From: Epiperipatus broadwayi
Lineage: Eukaryota; Onychophora; Udeonychophora; Euonychophora; Peripatidae
Direction of reading: 5' to 3'
DNA: 64,000 nt
Assembly (NCBI GenBank): GCA_028023455.1
Contig: JAQFVV010000056.1
Coordinates: 5,853,717 to 5,917,716, forward strand
Numbering within the stretch: position 1 is the stretch's first letter; each line of letters opens with the position of its first letter. Shown here piece by piece: positions 1 through 11,822 of the stretch. Below the pieces are notes generated by a model. That model was not told where the DNA came from. It saw only the letters and a program-made list of their open reading frames with translations, and did no database searches. Position numbers and translations under genes: made by a program.

Positions 1-1169
1 GTTTACTGTTTCATAATTTATTTACGAAATCTTTTTATAATAATAAAATCCTAAATGAATGTTTTTTTTTTGTACTTTTATAACCAAGCCGTTACTGTTC
101 ATAAGTTATCAGCATTGGCATTTTTTTGCTAAAAGTAGTAACAAATGGTGTTTTCCAATTTGATTTAGCTAACTATAATTAAATATAACACCTAAAAATG
201 GTTTATATAATAGAAATTATAGTCATATGGCAAATATTATTGAATTGTAATAAACAAGAATTCATACATTTTAACTTTATAAATTCATGATTCATTTAGT
301 AAAGTAAATCTACTAAAGTAAATAAACACAAGCCTTATCTCAGATGAATTTGGATTTTGTGCATATATATATATGTGCTTTCTCTCAATTTATTTTATCA
401 TTTTTATAATTACATTATTTTATTTTTGTATTTATTCTCTTTGTTGATGTTATAACGTGTATTATATTTAATTATATCTTACATATGAGTACATATTCTT
501 CATTTAAACACGATTCACGAATATGGATACGGTCTGCAGCAAGGAGTTTGCTGTTAACTGAAGAGACTCGGATTCTTTTTTGAAGCCTTAAAAGAAGTGA
601 GCAGACCAATTTTTTTAATATTCACTCCATATATCCCTGTCATTGCAGCTGTTATTTCTATTTAATTATTCACATTTTAAATGAACATGGATGGGCTGGC
701 TATCAATATATGCATCAGTCAGTATTAACAGTTTATTGGCTTTCCCCATGAATTTAAGAACAAGAAACACCACAGACTTTTTTCTCTTCTCAATTGCTTA
801 ATAGTTCTTTATTAAAATTTCAATTGAGTTTACAATTATGACAGACAAAAATAAATTGTAGCCCTTATTCCTAAGAGGCTATAAAATCACTAGTCAGTCA
901 GTGATTGGCAGCCAAACACAGAGATGGTTAAGAATCCCTTGATTAGAGACCCAGGCAGCCATTTGTGGAAATCTTTTATTTGGGTACATACAATTGTAGA
1001 TCTCTTTCAAGTGAAGAAAGATTGTCTGAAATGAAAAAAGAATTGTTGAACATTAAATGAAATATTGTTTGACTTTATGAAGCTAAAAAATAATGTAAAA
1101 AGTCAATTAATTTAAAAAATGGATATGTTCTTTACTACAAATATTGGAGGCAGTAAAAAAAAAAAACAT
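1..1169. other. AT-rich stretch with no recognisable gene
   Basis: No long open frame, tRNA, repeat unit or conserved motif was recognised here. The sequence is AT-rich with scattered short homopolymers and a small (AT)n run near 366-379. Its last part leads into the decayed retrotransposon that begins near 1170. Confidence 0.5.
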
Positions 1170-2547
1170 TGCAAAGATTGATGATATATCAGAAAGAGAG
1201 GCAATATTACTTATTGAAACCAATGGAGGATACTAAAAGGAGATAATTCAGATTTATGCTTCAACAAGTTCACATGGTTTATGAAAAAGTAGAGGATTTT
1301 TATAAAAAAAATGTATAAAGTGCCTATAATCAGACCAAACAATATTTTAAAATTGTCTTGTTCTCATGACAATTTTAAAATATTGTTGATTGGTAAATTA
1401 TTAAAAGATAAAAATGCTGTAGATAAATTAGGTTATGAGAATAGAAATGAAAGTGGATACAGACTTATGGAGTTCAGAGAAAGAGAAAAAGTGTATATTA
1501 TAGATTCATTCTTTGAGAAAGGTGCTAGTAAACAAAATTGGACATGGAAATATACAAATGAAGTTATTCAACAATTGAATTATATTTTGACTAACAGGAA
1601 ATATATATTTCAAGACAGTAACGTTATTAATCAATTTAATACAGAAAATTATCATCAATTAGTGATTTGTTAAAAAATGTTAATGCAAAATTAGAGATAT
1701 GAAAAATATTAAAAAAGAAAGTCTTAATAATTAATTAATATGCACTCATGAGCTTCAGAAATACTCCATTTATGAAGAATTAAAAAATATTACAGAAATT
1801 TGACTTTCTGAAATCAATAAAAATATAACTGGTACTTTATTAAAAATTGCAATAATGATAACTAATATGAAGAAGTAACAATTTAGTAGAAAATTGAAAA
1901 AACAATCTATGGAACAAAAAAAGAAAAATAATTAAAAATGATTTATTGAAAAAAATTGCATACCTATAATTTTATAAAATGATATAAAGAATTAAAATGA
2001 TATAACAAAATATAATTGTGAATTGCCAATAAAGCTACAGAAGAGAACAAAAGTCTTAAAAGTAAAACAATATTTTCATATTGGAAGGAAAGTTTTTTCT
2101 GCAATAAAAAAAAAATGGAATTGATATTAAAAAGAGAAATGATATCATGAAATGTATGGAAGAGTTCTACAAAAAATCACAGAGTAATAAAGAACAACAA
2201 AAATCAAAATATTAATTATAGCTATTATACCTAAATTGCTTCACCTTAAAAAAAAAGAAAGTATGACATAAAAGTAAATCTATGAAGAAGTAAAAAACTC
2301 CAGGAAATGATTAAATTATTATTGATATCTTAAAAGAAGTAGGTGAAGAAATAAAAAAATTATTAGTAAAGTGATATACTAGATGTCTAAAATGATAAAA
2401 ATGTACAAAAAAGTGGAAGAATGCATGAATAATATAGGTAATTAAGAAAGGTGATAAATAAAATATTAGAAATTAGAGACCACTATTTGTCTATGGTTCT
2501 CTAAAAAATCACTACCAAAATAATTACAACTTATCTATATTAAACTT

Positions 2548-2593
2548 TGGATTTTAAGCAACTACAAAAATGGATTTTAAGCAACTACAAAAA
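2548..2593. repeat. Tandem duplication, 23 bp x 2
   Basis: A 23-bp unit starting TGGATTTTAAGCAACTACAA occurs twice head to tail, at 2548-2570 and 2571-2593. It lies inside the decayed reverse transcriptase and adds a small insertion just before the motif that reads VEFRNGFS. It looks like a replication-slippage duplication after the element died. Confidence 0.85.
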
Positions 2594-2977
2594 CAAGTTG
2601 AATTTAGAAATGGTTTTAGCATAGGTTATCATATGCCACTATTAAAAGAAATTATAGAAAAAACTAAAGAATGCCAGTTGTTAATATTCTTTGGATAAGT
2701 AGATTATGTCAAAGTTATTTGTTTGACAAGCATTTTTATAGTAAATAAAGTATTGGATCATGGAAATATAGACACAGAATATTATCATATTCTAAAGAAT
2801 CTTTATCAGAATGCAACAACAATGATTTTATTACATGATAATATTAAGAAGATTAGCATTGAGAAAAAATGTATGATAAAATGATTTCATTTTCCCAAAA
2901 CTTTTTACAGTAGTTTACAAGAAGTATTTTGTATAATAGAAAGCTGGGGAGTAAAAGTAAGTGAAAATCATTTAAAC

Positions 2978-3473
2978 CAGGGGTGGGCAAATAGCGGCCC
3001 GAGGGTCAAATGCGGCCCCCTAAGAGTTTTTATGTGGCCCGCCAAGACAATCAGAAAAATCCGCCTTCGACTGAAATTTCCTTCCCATTGGGTGACCAAA
3101 TATTCATCTCGTATTTTCCACTAGGATGGCCACATCAATACACATGCACAGTGTAGATAAATGTGCAGTGCTTTTCCAGTTGATTTGATTAATTTAAATT
3201 TTGTCTTTGCATTAGCAAATATATACATTTCCAACTTTAGTGAAACCATGAACCCTCCAAAAAAATGTAAAGTTGGTAATGAATGTCATGTGTTTAATGA
3301 AGAATGGACCAACAAATATTTCTTTGGTAATACAGGGAATAAAGCAGTGTGTTTATTGGGTCATGAAAAAAAGGTGCGGCCCTCCACTAACCTTCGCTTC
3401 CACAAAATGGGCCCCTGATGCGGCCTTCTGCCAACCTATGCAGCCCTCGAGCCAAAACAATTGCCCACCCCTG
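2978..3473 (+). mobile_element. Internally deleted hAT transposon (non-autonomous, 496 bp) with perfect TIRs and 8-bp TSD
   Basis: The ends are perfect 13-bp terminal inverted repeats, CAGGGGTGGGCAA at 2978-2990 and TTGCCCACCCCTG at 3461-3473. The flanks carry a perfect 8-bp target duplication, ATTTAAAC, at 2970-2977 and 3474-3481; eight bases is the hAT hallmark. Subterminal GCGGCCC-type motifs near both ends are typical of the hAT group whose transposase resembles ZBED5/SCAND3/GTF2IRD2 proteins. The interior keeps only the N-terminal transposase coding region, then jumps to the right end, so the copy cannot mobilise itself. It is much richer in GC than its surroundings, suggesting later arrival than the host retrotransposon it interrupts. 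Confidence 0.93.
3248..3418 (+). pseudogene. N-terminal remnant of hAT transposase inside the deleted element
   Basis: From the ATG at 3248 the frame reads MNPPKKCKVGNECHVFNEEW and then TNKYFFGNTGNKAVCLLGHE. This matches the start of the hAT transposases related to GTF2IRD2 and SCAND3, which have a pattern of the type (R/K)K.D.ECR.FN..W...YFF...G.KAVCL. After the cysteine-containing stretch, the beginning of a BED-like zinc finger, the coding sequence is replaced by the right terminal region, which gives about 14 unrelated codons and a stop at 3416-3418. The DDE catalytic core and the dimerisation domain are absent. The frame is also open upstream to 3161, but the ATG at 3248 fits the family start best. 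Confidence 0.75.
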
Positions 3474-4110
3474 ATTTAAACCATCTAATATGTTGAAGAT
3501 AGTGTGGTTGTTTTGGCAAATAATATTGTAAAAGGGCCAGTAAAGATAAATGCTAAAAGAATGAAAATAGTGATGATCACTGAATTTTGTCAGAGAAAAA
3601 AAAAAATAAAGATTTGCTAAAGAACTAGAAGAATTTAGTAATTGCAAATACTCTTGGGTCAGATTATTAATACAGATGCAAACATAACGGATGAAATTAA
3701 TCATAGAATTAAATTTAAATGGGGTGCATTTGGTAGAAATAACATATTGTTAAAAGAAGGAAACTTTTTAATAGGTGTGCTTTACTAATTTTTAATTATG
3801 GATTTAGGACTTGAATATTTAATAGAAGATTAATACTGAGACTTCAAACTATTCAATGAGTATGGATAAATATATGTTAGAAGAAACCAGAAGAGATTAA
3901 AAACAAAATATAGGAATGAGAGAACAAATAAGTATTACTGATATCATTGAAAAAATTTAGAAACTAAAATGGAACTGGGTTGGACATATTGTTAGATGAT
4001 AATAGATAGGCAGATGAAGAATCCCAAGAGATTAGAATGGATCTAGAAGTAGAATAAGTGTAAGATAAAGGGCTGAAATATGAAAGTTTGTTAATGTTTG
4101 AAAAAAAGCT

Positions 4111-7100
4111 ATGTATTTATGTCGACAGTGATTAAAAATGATGAATATCTGTTTTAAGATATTTAGGTTAAAGTTTAGCACCAAATGATTGTAGGCACAG
4201 AAGTCTTTACAGTATATATTGAGAGTTGCAAAAATTTCAATTATAATTCGTCTTTTACACTCAACCTCTGCTCTAAGGGATTATTGTGAAATGAACCAAT
4301 TGCTGTATATGAATATTTTAAAATTAAAATTATGAAAGACCCTTTTTTTCTTCTCATTTGAGTAGAAGATTAATTAATAATATTTATTTGGAGTTCATAT
4401 ATTTATAATTCTTGCATACAACTATTTGTCAAAAATGAGATATTTTAATTTTATTATTAAAAATTTATATTATTTAGCGTTTCATAACTAGTCATGTATT
4501 GAGGTGTTGGTACATTGAAAAGTAGCTATATTTTCCGCATTTTAAAAATAATGAAATAAAATTATGTCAATTATATGTAAAGCAAGAAATAAAATATACG
4601 TTAACACTTGTATAATTTTAAACTTTAATTCGTTATTTCACATTAAGCATTTTGTTGAAGTATTTGAGCCTTAAATCCTTTGTCACAAATGGAGACAAAA
4701 GACATATTGTTAATAACATGACTTGACTTATCCTGTTTGACTTTTTTTTTTATGAAATATTATAATGCATAAACGGCAGTCAAAATTATTTTATTACTAA
4801 AAAAATTGATCTACTAATAATTATTATTTTTTCACCTGTTTCTAACAAATAAATCAAATAAAAGGCTGATTAAAATTTATTTCCCACAAACATCCTCTTA
4901 GAGGATGAAAAAAGAAATAAGCAATATCAACACGTGTTTCTTCCCTTTCAACTTAACTTAAAGATTATTTTTACTTTTTATTTTCTTTCATACATATACA
5001 CATATTTTATAAATTTATATTAATACATATTTACAAAGCGAGGGTAGTAAATTAAAAATAACTGTATTTTACAGTAAAAATCATATTTAAGTAGTAAAAT
5101 TCATTTGTTTATTTTAATGAGGTTGGTCCCTTAGTAATAACTTTAAAAGATGTAACCTAAAGTAACAATTCCATTTTTGAACATTTATAGTTTTGATTAA
5201 ATTTATTATCAACTTAATGCCTTTAATTAAATTAATTTTTCGTTGAGTTGGTTCTCTAAATAATGTTAATTATTATTCTAACAGTTGATCTCTTACGAAT
5301 TAGAACAGGAATTTGAAGTTTTTAGAAGGGCTAGAGCGATATAGACTATTTTTTTATATTCCGTTTATTAACTTGTTAATATTTTAACAATAAAAAAATT
5401 AAGCCAAGTATTAAAAGGAAAGATATGATAAATGTATAAAAATATTTTAATTATAGACTATAGCAACGTAAATCTGAAAAATAATATCAAATTCATAAAG
5501 AGGTGATATTATGTTCCATCAAAACAGATCAAGAGAGAGTTCAAATTGTAAAGTTATTGCAGATAACTATAATGGATATGTGTTTCACATGGAGTTGCAC
5601 ACTGGCCAAAGTCTGGATACTCGAACTTGCAAAACAGCATGATATTTTTTTTGAGTCAGATTTTTTACAAGCGTACCAGTAGCAAAAAAATTGTACTTTA
5701 TGTATATGAATTCAATACATTTGTAAGTTAAAACATTTAGACTTTTAAAAAGTTTTTTATCATATAGCTTAGTAATGACCACTGAAGTAAAAAAAAGGGG
5801 GCAAAATTATCCATTTCTTCACCTAACCATCTGTGAGATCTAATGGAAAACATCATACAATTGACGTTTACTATCACAACATCCCTCCACCCCAAACTTG
5901 TTTTTCTGAAAAATAAAATCAGTGTTTCTTGCTGTATACACTAACAGACTACTTTGCTGCTTAACACAGTGAAAATATAATACACAAGGCACCACTTTAG
6001 ATACAATCTCAGTGAACTTCATCATAAGTGAATCCTTGAATGTAGATCTATTTTATGGAAATGCTTTGATTCTGTGATGAGAAAAAAGTGAATCTTAAAT
6101 AGTTTTAATGAATAAATATATCTAGATTATTATTGTTATAGGGTTACAGTAATACATTATTTATTTGTAAGTTATAGTCTGATCATAATTATTTGATTTT
6201 ATATTTCAGATATATTCTATTTTACAAGTTGTAATCATTTACATAATTTAATAGTCCCCCTTCATAATATTTAATTTAAAATAATTATAATTAAATATCA
6301 ATTCTTTTTGTATTAACCCTTCAATAGAATGACAGATCCATTATTCTTCCCAGGACCCTTGGTAATCTTTCAACTTTTGATTTTAAAATTAAACCATTAT
6401 TCTAAATAAGAATTCAATAAATTGGATTTGACTTGGTAGAAATTTATAGTTACAAATAAAAAACATTTAAAAAAAAATTATATTTGAATTTTGCAAATAT
6501 TGAAAAAATAAATTTGTAAAGAGAACAATGAATGGTTTCATCATTTAATCAATAGCAGAAAACCTGACAATGAATGAATCTTCTTTGATTGAAATCTATT
6601 TTTAAAATATAAACAAATAAATGTTAACTGATGCATTTTTAATTATGAAACTTTCTCGAGTTGGAAGTCAAGAAAGTGTATTTGCATTTTTCACCCTCTG
6701 CTGGGAAATTTTGTGACCCTTTTTTTCTAATATTTTAATTTCAAAAAATTAAAAAGATGTCAGGATAATTGAATATGCAGGTATTCAAAATATATGATCA
6801 TGGGTTTCTATTATGTAGTTGGCAATCTCAAACTTTGTGAGATTAATTCAAGAAAATATGATAGTCTAAAAACTTGATTTTTTTTGAAAAGCGTATGATT
6901 ATTTTTATGTAGTATTGAATGATAATTATTGAAAATCAAAAATATATATTATTACATATTTATTTTTTACAGAGATATTTAATTTTTAAATATAAAATAA
7001 TATATTTTTCTGAATATTGTTACCATAGAGATTGCAGTTACAGAAAATACAACTTTCTAGAAATGATGTCATTCAACAACAATCTATTGTAACATTTAGC

Positions 7101-9040
7101 AATATCATAAAAATTAAGAAAATAATGTAAACTTTTAGAGCATAAATTGATAGATTTACCAGATATAAAACAGAATTTGTTCAGATTTTTAAAACAAAGA
7201 AGATTTCATTCATTTCACAAATTGAATTTGCTCCACTTGAAATATGATAATAAAACAGCAATTTGTTTTGATTAAAATTTATTTTTTAAAATAATTCCAA
7301 AAATCAAATGTGATTTTTTAAAATTTATTTACTTTCTAAACAAAAATATCTATCAAATGAGGTCAAATTTTATCATATTCTGATAAATATTAAAGTGAAA
7401 GTTGAAAGCTTAAAGTAAATGAGAATAAAAAAATCTGTCAGAATGCTAGCCTAGTACAAGAGTGATTATATCTGATAAATCTATAAAATCTTGCTTTAAA
7501 AAATTAAAATTGCTTTATAATTTTTAGAATATATCAAAAGATCCTAGCACAGTGTTAGTAATGGTATAGTTTTCCTTTTTTACCATTATATTAAAATTTA
7601 TAAACTTCTATTTTTTAAAATCAAATGTATACTTATAAAATAAAAGTGCAATCATATACACTTTTAATTTTTAATAATTATTACACAATTACTGTTTAAA
7701 AATAATCATGAATCTTATTCCAAACATTTTCTCAAAGTAATCTCACAAATCATCTTGAAACAAATTACAGATCTAAATACACCACACACATAAAACAGGA
7801 CTAAAATACCTTGATTCTACCACCCATTTAAAAATACTGATAATATTTTTTTAAAACTAAAAAATTAATACTTCTTAATACAAAATTTTGTATTTTTAAA
7901 AATTAGCAAATTTCAAAAAATGGCAGCATAAGTATGGTTTAAGTTAATGCAACAACAGCAGTTTAGTTGACCCAAGGTCTTCATATAACTTTAAAAAGGG
8001 AAGAAGAAACATTCCTCACATATGCTTGTGTAGTATATGAAATATATATGTTGCTAATAAAAATAAAAGATATCAAGTTTTAATTTTTTGACATTTTGGA
8101 TTTTATGTCATGTTTGTATCTTTTTTTTTTTATTTGTATGAGAAATATATAAACTTCTTAAAAGAAATATAATTTTATAACTTATTTATCAAAATTTAGC
8201 TTTTATGACAAAATATAAAAATAATATTTAAAAGTGCTAAAATCCTCTTTTGTTTTTCTTATTGTTTTTAATGTTTTAAAGATTATCACCTCAGATTCAT
8301 TATATTTCTTGGTAATGGTATTTGCATTTTCTGGCAACTTATAATAATTAGATTTTGCTTTGTGCAAACCAAAATTATTTTGAAAAATAGATCTTAAACA
8401 AGCTTTCTAAAAATTTAATATGTCTGTCTTGATAGTTAGAAAGTTAAGATAGAAAAGAGCAGGCAATTGATTGCAATTGGACTTTTTAATTTATAGGTAA
8501 ATATTAAATATTTTTAATTTTTTAAATTTATATATGAGTATAAAAACTATATTATTTATTGTAAAATGATTTACTATTATATATTTTAATAATATTTACT
8601 AATTTCAGTAAGGTTGGAAATGACAATATAATTGTCTTTGCTTTTCATAGTTATGCTTGATATTATATTATTAGTTTAACCACAATATAAATGAGACACT
8701 GCCTACAAATATGCTCTTATCAAAAAAAAGCAAATAAGATCACTTTGAAATATTTATATATAAATCTCAGGCTGTATCTTTGATATGTTTAGAAAAAGTT
8801 TAAACTTCTAACACATCTGAAGAAGCTTTGTTTAGATTAAATATATATTCACAGAAAATGAGAAAACTGAACTGTTAATTTAAGTTTGGATTGTGGTTAA
8901 CTGATTTCAAAGCTTAAATATTTACAATAGAGTGCTAAAATCTATTTATTATACATAATACAGCATTGTTTTCTATATATATTTGAAGTGAAGTCATTTC
9001 AAATTAATTTATTTAAATAATCTGAAAAGTTTTAAGTTTT
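4111..9040. other. Gene-poor AT-rich span; part belongs to a dispersed repeat
   Basis: No coding region is supported. The part from about 6690 to 7410 resembles, on the same strand, blocks within 62.1-63.6 kb. Examples are the shared context around TAATATTTTAATTTC near 6729, the GGGTTTCTAT..TTGGCA block near 6800 and the GAAGTTGAAAGCTT-like block near 7400. I read it as an old, diverged dispersed repeat without coding capacity. The rest shows only low-complexity AT sequence. Confidence 0.4.
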
Positions 9041-9044
9041 TTCT

Positions 9045-9122
9045 CATGTGTCATACAGCCAGGAAGCAAACCCGCTAACCGGGGACAAATGTTAAGCAGC
9101 TGTCGCTGACCTCTCGACCATC
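9045..9122 (-). repeat. tRNA-derived SINE copy
   Basis: On the minus strand the sequence reads as a tRNA-like body with an A-box-like segment (GGTCGAGAGGTCAGC), a central CTGCTTAACA, and a B-box-like GGGTTTGCTTCC, then TATGACACATGAGAA leading into an A-rich tail (T-rich at 9037-9042 on the plus strand). The same order is seen at 34245-34342 and, 5' truncated, at 11738-11822. The common 3' motif GACACATGA plus poly-A shows these are copies of one retroposed family and not functional tRNA genes. The B box has diverged from GGTTCG, so RNA polymerase III activity is doubtful. Confidence 0.8.
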
Positions 9123-10805
9123 AATGACTTATATTAACAGCTATGGGATTTTGCAAATTATTGAGATATATGGATTTGAAATATCTTCACTCCAAATGTA
9201 ATGATAATAATATTTTGCACTATAAAGTTATCAATATTATACTTATATATTATAATATTGTTTCATAATAAATATTGTATCCCAAAATGCTATAATAATT
9301 TTTAAACTCAATGAAAAATAATTTCAAGTTTTTATTAATAATAAGCACCTTTTCTCTTTGTTTTACCAAGATGCTTCTTTAAGTCACCCCTGTTTCCAGA
9401 AGATCTTTTAACAACATATGATTATGTATAAACATTTCTATTTTATATGCCATACTCTAAACATTTAAAATAAAATTATAACTATTTTTAGGATAAATTT
9501 TATATTAACAATCAAACTATTAAAATGATAAATTTTTAGAGAGAATGGATAGGTAAAGGATAATATTCACTTGATGAGAAAATTGTAAATAATTAGCCAA
9601 TAATATTTTTAGGATGATTATAAGAATAAAATATTATGATTTATGACTTTCTCTTTATAAATGTTTTCTAAACATAATGTATACATCAAACTTATCAAAG
9701 ATTTCAGATATATGTAAATTTGTTTCAATATAATTCCTGTGTAAAATTAATTAATATTATAATAACATATTAATCTGTCTTATTATTTATAAATTGTTAT
9801 CATTCAAATAAAATTTAAAGGATAACTTTTTATGTTTTAATGCCTAACAGATTTTATTATTTTGTTCTAAATACATTAAAAAATAATTACAATATAATAA
9901 ATAAATTAATATACCTATATAAATTAAAATTTAAAAAAAGTTGTAACCCTTTAATCTAGCACTATAACAAGTTAAAAAAGTGACCTTATTTATGTTTATT
10001 AATTGTATAAAAAATGAAGTCAAATCAAATATGAATGACAGCAAAAACTATTTGCCATCAAAATAACATCTTTGATAAATATTCATGTCAATTTTTTTTT
10101 ACAAGTGGCTCAATTTCTGAATGAAAACCATAACTAATTTTTTTTTTTGTTTAGAATAAATATATATAAAAACAATTCAATTGTAATATTAAGTATTAAC
10201 AGAGACAACAACTATCAACATTAGTGTATTAAATATTTCTCTTCCAGCATGGGGTTTCACACAAAAAATTAATACCCATTGTTTAATAGGTCTACTAGAT
10301 GTGAATGTAATGTCTTTAAAAAAATTTTTTTTTTTTTTGGATTTAATTTTTACTTTTAAAAAATGAGGGTGCTATAATATATCTCTAAATCAATTGATAT
10401 AAAGTTTGCAACCTTTTTGGTTTTAATAGTAGACTGCAGTGAATAAAAAAAAAGACTTTAATAAATAATATTTTATTTATTATAAATAAATCCTAGATAT
10501 AATATAGAATATCTTTATCTAACAACAAAAAATAATATATGACAATAGCTATAATATAATCATAACATATAAAAGCTCTTTTTGGCAATTTTTAAATTTT
10601 TGCCCTTTTCAATATGTCTTGGTTAACTACAAAAATAACTTATATTGCATACATAGTGGCATCTATTGGCTCTATATAAAATTAACACAAGTCTATAATT
10701 TATGCTTTAATATCTTATAATAACACATATTATGTAACCCTCCATTCATTTTTCATTATCCAATTATTAATTAAATTAATTGACATTTTATAAATGTTCA
10801 TACAA
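9123..10805. other. AT-rich stretch with no recognised gene
   Basis: No long open frame or conserved protein motif was found on either strand. Long A and T runs occur at about 10321-10339. The right-hand end borders the minus-strand PLE fragment, so some of it could be that element's 3' untranslated region; no terminus could be identified. Confidence 0.35.
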
Positions 10806-11342
10806 TTATTTGTTATAATTAATGAAATTAGTTTCATATATCTTCCTTCTATTGATTTCTTTAATATAATTTAATGGACTTATATTCTCAACACAATCTA
10901 TCCTATGTCCATATTTTAAATAGTGAGCATATAATGCAGATTTGTCATCTCTCCTATTAATAGCATTATTATGTTCTTTAGCCCTTTCTTCTAATTGTTT
11001 TGCCATATGTCCATAATAAACCATACTACAAACCCCACAAGTAATTTTATATACTATACCCTTTTTATATTTTATATAATCTTTTATTTTATAATTCCCT
11101 ACTAATATATCAAGATTTTTACCGTTTGACCATCCTACTTTAATATTTTTATCTATATAATTTTTATTTTTTAATAATGTATGATAAATTTTAGAAACAT
11201 ATGAAAGTTTTACCCATTTTATATTTTCTGATTCACTATTATTACCTAAATTATATTGTTTATAATTAAAGAATATATTTCTAATGCCTCTAGGGTTCAT
11301 ATCAAAATGAATATACCAAATATAAGCAAATATATCATACAA
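10806..11342 (-). pseudogene. C-terminal GIY-YIG endonuclease fragment of a Penelope-like element
   Basis: An open frame of 178 codons on the minus strand ends in a GIY-YIG nuclease domain. GIVY starts at residue 95, the second element reads YYG at 109-111 (the usual isoleucine is tyrosine), a candidate catalytic arginine is at 120 in LEERAKEH, and a GH pair lies at 145-146 in LKYGHRIDC. A CxxC-like pair (C102, C105) lies between the two motif halves, as usual in PLE endonucleases. Upstream, WVKLSYVSKIYHTL resembles the linker (LPYVS..I) between reverse transcriptase and endonuclease. No reverse transcriptase motif was found at higher coordinates, so this is a 5'-truncated copy. It has no stop over the preserved part, which suggests modest age. 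It differs in sequence from the PLE at 17-19 kb and is probably another lineage. Confidence 0.8.
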
Positions 11343-11737
11343 ATTAATAATTTATATAAATATAAGAATGTTTCAAATATATGATAGCTTTATAATTAAA
11401 AGAAAATAAATATATATTGATCAATTATTCTTATTATAGTAGTTTCACCATATCTGTAAAATCATTATCTGTAAATTAGTAATACATGACTTAAAAAATA
11501 TTAATAAATAAAAACATTAAAAATCCTGAACATTCCCATTTGTATAAGTACCATCATGAATCATATTGATATATTTATGTCACCAGCACTTTTAAATTTA
11601 AGTTGTACCATAAATGGGGTACTGTCAAACAAGTATTAGTATTCACAGTTTCAGGAATTCTCTCTCTCTCTCAAAAAAAGGAACTAAATGCAGAGGACTA
11701 CTGTAAACTAAAACCATTATTTCTGGAGAGATTTGGA

Positions 11738-11822
11738 ATACAGCTGCCTTACAAGAAGTTGACCCGGGTTAGTGGGTTCGCTTCCCGGCCGACGCTATGA
11801 CACATGAAAAAAAAAAAAACAA
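11738..11822 (+). repeat. tRNA-derived SINE copy, 5' truncated
   Basis: From CTGCCTTACAAG onward the sequence matches the anticodon-arm to 3' part of the SINE at 34 kb. It includes the B-box region GGGTTCGCTTCCCGGCC, the extra segment CCCGGGTTAGT, then CTATGACACATG and a long A run ending in a CAA repeat. The A-box half is missing or replaced by unrelated sequence. The GGTTCG B-box core is intact. Confidence 0.8.

Larger units (their letters stand above)
1170..4110 (+). pseudogene. Decayed RTE-like non-LTR retrotransposon (endonuclease + reverse transcriptase), interrupted by a hAT element
   Basis: The translated frames follow the order of an RTE-type endonuclease-reverse transcriptase. From about 1190 a frame reads like the apurinic-type endonuclease (IIQIYASTSSHMVYEKVEDF). 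An open stretch of 120 codons (1311-1673) continues it with GYENRNESGYRLMEF, WTWKYTNE and ILTNRKYIFQDSNVINQFNT, the C-terminal endonuclease pattern ending at NYHQLV. Reverse transcriptase fragments follow: VEFRNGFSIGYHMPLLKEII near 2600, a VDYVKV-like motif A near 2700, EINHRIKFKWGAFGRN near 3690, and the tail TDIIEKI..LKWNWVGHIVR near 3940-4000, a signature of this clade. Many stops and frameshifts make it non-functional. The hAT copy at 2978-3473 splits the RT. Clade assignment rests on remembered motifs; a related non-LTR clade is possible. Confidence 0.8.

Noticed and set aside
3387-3704. 105-codon minus-strand frame
   Set aside because: It runs antisense across the end of the hAT element and the RTE relic and has no family resemblance.
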